Below, piece after piece: positions 62,320-64,000 of a stretch of DNA of 64,000 bases; the first letter of the stretch is position 1; each line of letters starts with the position of its first letter. A model generated the notes under the pieces. The model did not search any database and was not told the origin of the DNA. It was given only the letters and a program-made list of their open reading frames with translations. The position numbers were made by a program, and so were the translations under genes. Origin of the DNA: Candidatus Tectimicrobiota bacterium (GTDB lineage: Bacteria; JACPUC01); assembly GCA_016192455.1 (NCBI GenBank), contig JACPUC010000001.1:62001-126000 (forward strand). Direction: 5' to 3'.

Positions 62320-63315
62320 CTACGCGCCGAAGCTGAGGAGCAGGCCATACTTGGTTTCCTGCTCGGCGATGAGGTGCTCGGCGCGCCGCCGGTTCTCCTT
62401 GTGCGCGCCGCTGATCGAGGCGACGATGTTCCCAGAGTACCAGCCGGCCTCAAAGAGGAGGAGGAGCACCGCCAGGGCATAGTTGGCGCCATGCAAGGCT
62501 GCCAGCGCCGCCACGAGGAAGCCCGCGTTGACGATGAAGGCGAAGCTTGCATCGCGGTAGCGCCCCAGGTACCAGAACCCGGCCCCGGGCAGGAGGGCGC
62601 CGAGCACGCCCGCGGCGCTCGCCGACCTCTTGGGCTGGCGGCGGAACTCCGCCAGGGCGCGCACCAGCTCAACCGCGGAGGCGCCGTAGACCTCATCGGC
62701 GCGGGCCGCGAGCCAGGCGGCGGCAGCCCTGTCGAAGTGCTGCAGCTTCAACCAGCTCCAGCCGGTGAAGTAGTCGGCCTGGCGGCGCTGCGCCGGGGTT
62801 CCCTCCTGGCGGAGAGCCCGGACGCGGCGCAGGGCGAGCCGATACGAGCCCGCCTGATACCGGCTCACCGCCGCCAGGAAGCCGGCGTTCCAGCGCTCCT
62901 CGGGGGAGAGCCGCGGCTCCTGGCTGAGCTGCTCGAAGGCGTACGCCGCCTCCTGCCACTGCCTGCCGCGGTACAAGGCGCGGGCGATTTGCCGCCGGGC
63001 GCGCTGTCGCGCCGCATCGGCGTCGGGAGCAAGCCCGGCAAAGAAGAGGAAACGCCGATACTCCGTGATGGAACGGTAGTAGTCGCCCTCGGCGAAGAGG
63101 TGATCCGCAAAGGCGAGGGAAGCGGCGAGGTCGACGCCTACCGCCGGGGGGGCTGGAGCAAGCCCCTGGGACCAGGCGCTCGGCGCCTCGCCGAGCAAGG
63201 CCAGCGTCAGGAGGCAGCAGAGGACGCGGCGCCCGCGAGGTCGCTCTCCCAGGCCTGTCCCGCCGCCGCCCCGCGCGAGCGCCGGCAAAGGTTGGCAGCA
63301 CGTGGGGGTGCTCAC
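62320..63315 (-). CDS. Exported/membrane TPR protein, function unknown
   Basis: This 331-residue protein has a GTG start at 63315; the start is uncertain, as no good ribosome site is seen. A signal or anchor segment (VLCCLLTLALLGEAPSAWS) is followed by TPR/Sel1-like helices (FAEGDYYRSITEYRRFLFFA, GRQWQEAAYAFEQLSQEPRL, AGSYRLALRRVRALRQ). Near the C-terminus are two or three hydrophobic helices (GVLGALLPGAGFWYLGRYRD, FIVNAGFLVAALAALHG, ALAVLLLLFEAGWY). The layout of a periplasmic TPR plus membrane tail recurs in deltaproteobacteria-like genomes without known function. It is 16 bases from purE and 33 bases from a PilZ gene. Confidence 0.78.
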   Translation of the reverse strand: MSTPTCCQPLPALARGGGGTGLGERPRGRRVLCCLLTLALLGEAPSAWSQGLAPAPPAVGVDLAASLAFADHLFAEGDYYRSITEYRRFLFFAGLAPDADAARQRARRQIARALYRGRQWQEAAYAFEQLSQEPRLSPEERWNAGFLAAVSRYQAGSYRLALRRVRALRQEGTPAQRRQADYFTGWSWLKLQHFDRAAAAWLAARADEVYGASAVELVRALAEFRRQPKRSASAAGVLGALLPGAGFWYLGRYRDASFAFIVNAGFLVAALAALHGANYALAVLLLLFEAGWYSGNIVASISGAHKENRRRAEHLIAEQETKYGLLLSFGA

Positions 63316-63348
63316 AGGCGGGATTATAGGCGCGGCGGGCGGTGAGGG

Positions 63349-63828
63349 TCAACGCAGCCCGGCGGCTGGGCTGGCGGCGACGGCGGATGCGTCCCGCGCG
63401 GCGTCGATCGAGTTTTCGAGCGCCTGCTCCAGTGTTTCGTGCAGGATATACTTGACGAGGAGATCCTGCTCGGCTTGCTTGATGAGCCGGAACGCGCAGG
63501 CGAGATGCCAGCCTTCGCCGCCGCGGGCGGGGTCCTGCTTGAGGCGTATGACTTCGGCCACGGCGCAAACCAGGTGTTCACGGTCGGGGACTCTGATCCG
63601 CAGGAAGAGGTAGTCGCCCGGCTGGTGCCGCTTCGGAGAGACGAGGACCACGCCGTTGCCGCTGACGTTCAGGCAGCGCGACCAGGTCGGCTTGCCGAGG
63701 CTGACGTACTCCTCCCCACCCTCCGCGACGCTCGAGAGCACCAGCGGCAGGAGGAGGTCGGCGCGGAAGAACCGACGTTGTTCCGGACTATCGGCGAGAA
63801 GTGGGTGTGGCGCAGTCTCAGGAATCAC
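63349..63828 (-). CDS. PilZ-domain protein
   Basis: This 159-residue protein starts at GTG 63828, overlapping the stop of the OmpA/MotB-like gene (GTGA). The c-di-GMP signature is RRFFRADLLLPL (RxxxR-like, ~18-29), with CLNVSGNGVVLVSP ((D/N)xSxxG, ~52-65). The remainder is a beta-barrel and C-terminal helices. It probably senses c-di-GMP and modulates the motility or envelope proteins encoded just upstream. Confidence 0.85.
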   Translation of the reverse strand: MIPETAPHPLLADSPEQRRFFRADLLLPLVLSSVAEGGEEYVSLGKPTWSRCLNVSGNGVVLVSPKRHQPGDYLFLRIRVPDREHLVCAVAEVIRLKQDPARGGEGWHLACAFRLIKQAEQDLLVKYILHETLEQALENSIDAARDASAVAASPAAGLR

Positions 63829-64000
63829 CGCTTCGTCTCCACATCGAGCACCGTCTCGAAATCTTCCTCCAGCGGCCGGGTGCGTTCGCGCAGCACAATG
63901 ATCTCCACGCGCCGGTTCTTGGCGCGGTATTCCGGGCGCAACGGATAGCGCGGCTTGTAGTGGGAGTAGCCAACCGCCGACAGGCGCTCCGGCAGCAGAC
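63825..64000 (-). CDS. OmpA/MotB-family protein, C-terminal fragment
   Basis: Only the last 57 codons are in the window. LSAVGYSHYKPRYPLRPEYR followed by AKNRRVEIIVL is the end of an OmpA-type peptidoglycan-binding domain, as in MotB, followed by an acidic tail. MotB is more likely than Pal because of the linked PilZ gene, but the transmembrane part is outside the window. Confidence 0.85.
   Translation of the reverse strand, partial: LLPERLSAVGYSHYKPRYPLRPEYRAKNRRVEIIVLRERTRPLEEDFETVLDVETKR

Overview
The window comes from the chromosome of a GC-rich Gram-negative bacterium. A Tol-Pal system, a type IV pilus secretin, a TonB-dependent receptor and lipobox proteins show an outer membrane. Coding is dense on both strands, starts are often GTG, and many operon genes overlap by 1-4 bases (ATGA or GTGA). 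The mix of branched-chain ABC transporters, RidA proteins, a molybdenum hydroxylase and an aromatic acyl-CoA ligase fits an uncultivated soil or sediment lineage of the Rokubacteria/Methylomirabilota, Tectomicrobia or Desulfobacterota kind. That placement is inference from gene content; no rRNA gene is present.

Layout. 1-6.2 kb: catabolic genes on the minus strand (benzoate-type CoA ligase fragment, RidA, branched-chain-type binding protein, amidohydrolase), then an exported two-repeat protein of unknown function. 6.5-12.4 kb: a repeat cluster, then a cobalamin riboswitch controlling a TonB receptor and a B12 ABC importer (binding protein, permease, ATPase). 12.4-13.2 kb: three tandem copies of a ~200-base palindromic unit. 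13.2-15.9 kb: a 4-oxalocrotonate tautomerase-like gene and an incomplete complex I cluster with only nuoB, nuoD and nuoI. 16-22 kb: a membrane-anchored carboxypeptidase-regulatory-like protein, a second RidA, a Dabb protein, a chemoreceptor and a site-2 protease. 22.2-27.5 kb: pilMNOPQ with a clear promoter. 27.9-33.6 kb: an exported unknown, aroB, a TPR protein, aroQ, accB and accC. 33.7-35.6 kb: a lipoprotein ABC binding protein and a small exported muconolactone-isomerase-like protein. 35.6-39.7 kb: a degraded HerA/FtsK-like ATPase next to an intact UvrD-type helicase fused to an AddB-like iron-sulfur nuclease, immediately 3' of tRNA-Asn. 39.9-44.7 kb: a small membrane protein, an HDOD-GAF-histidine kinase-pseudoreceiver hybrid, an FmdB zinc ribbon and an NAD-dependent epimerase. 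44.9-49 kb: an orphan molybdenum hydroxylase large subunit, a 59-residue protein and a double 4Fe-4S RdhA/QueG-like protein. 49.4-53 kb: livHMGF. 53-55.3 kb: a third repeat cluster, a mannose-1-phosphate guanylyltransferase and a DedA-family protein. 55.6-60.4 kb: tolQ-tolR-tonB/tolA-like-tolB-pal. 61-64 kb: Sua5/TsaC, PurE, a TPR membrane protein, a PilZ protein and the 3' end of an OmpA/MotB-like gene.

The most interesting regions are the helicase-nuclease plus decayed HerA-type ATPase beside tRNA-Asn, the reduced nuoB-D-I cluster, the kinase hybrid with a degenerate receiver, the PilM with a long Lys/Glu-rich insertion, and a family of compound palindromic repeats at three loci. No CRISPR array, transposase, integrase or rRNA gene was seen.
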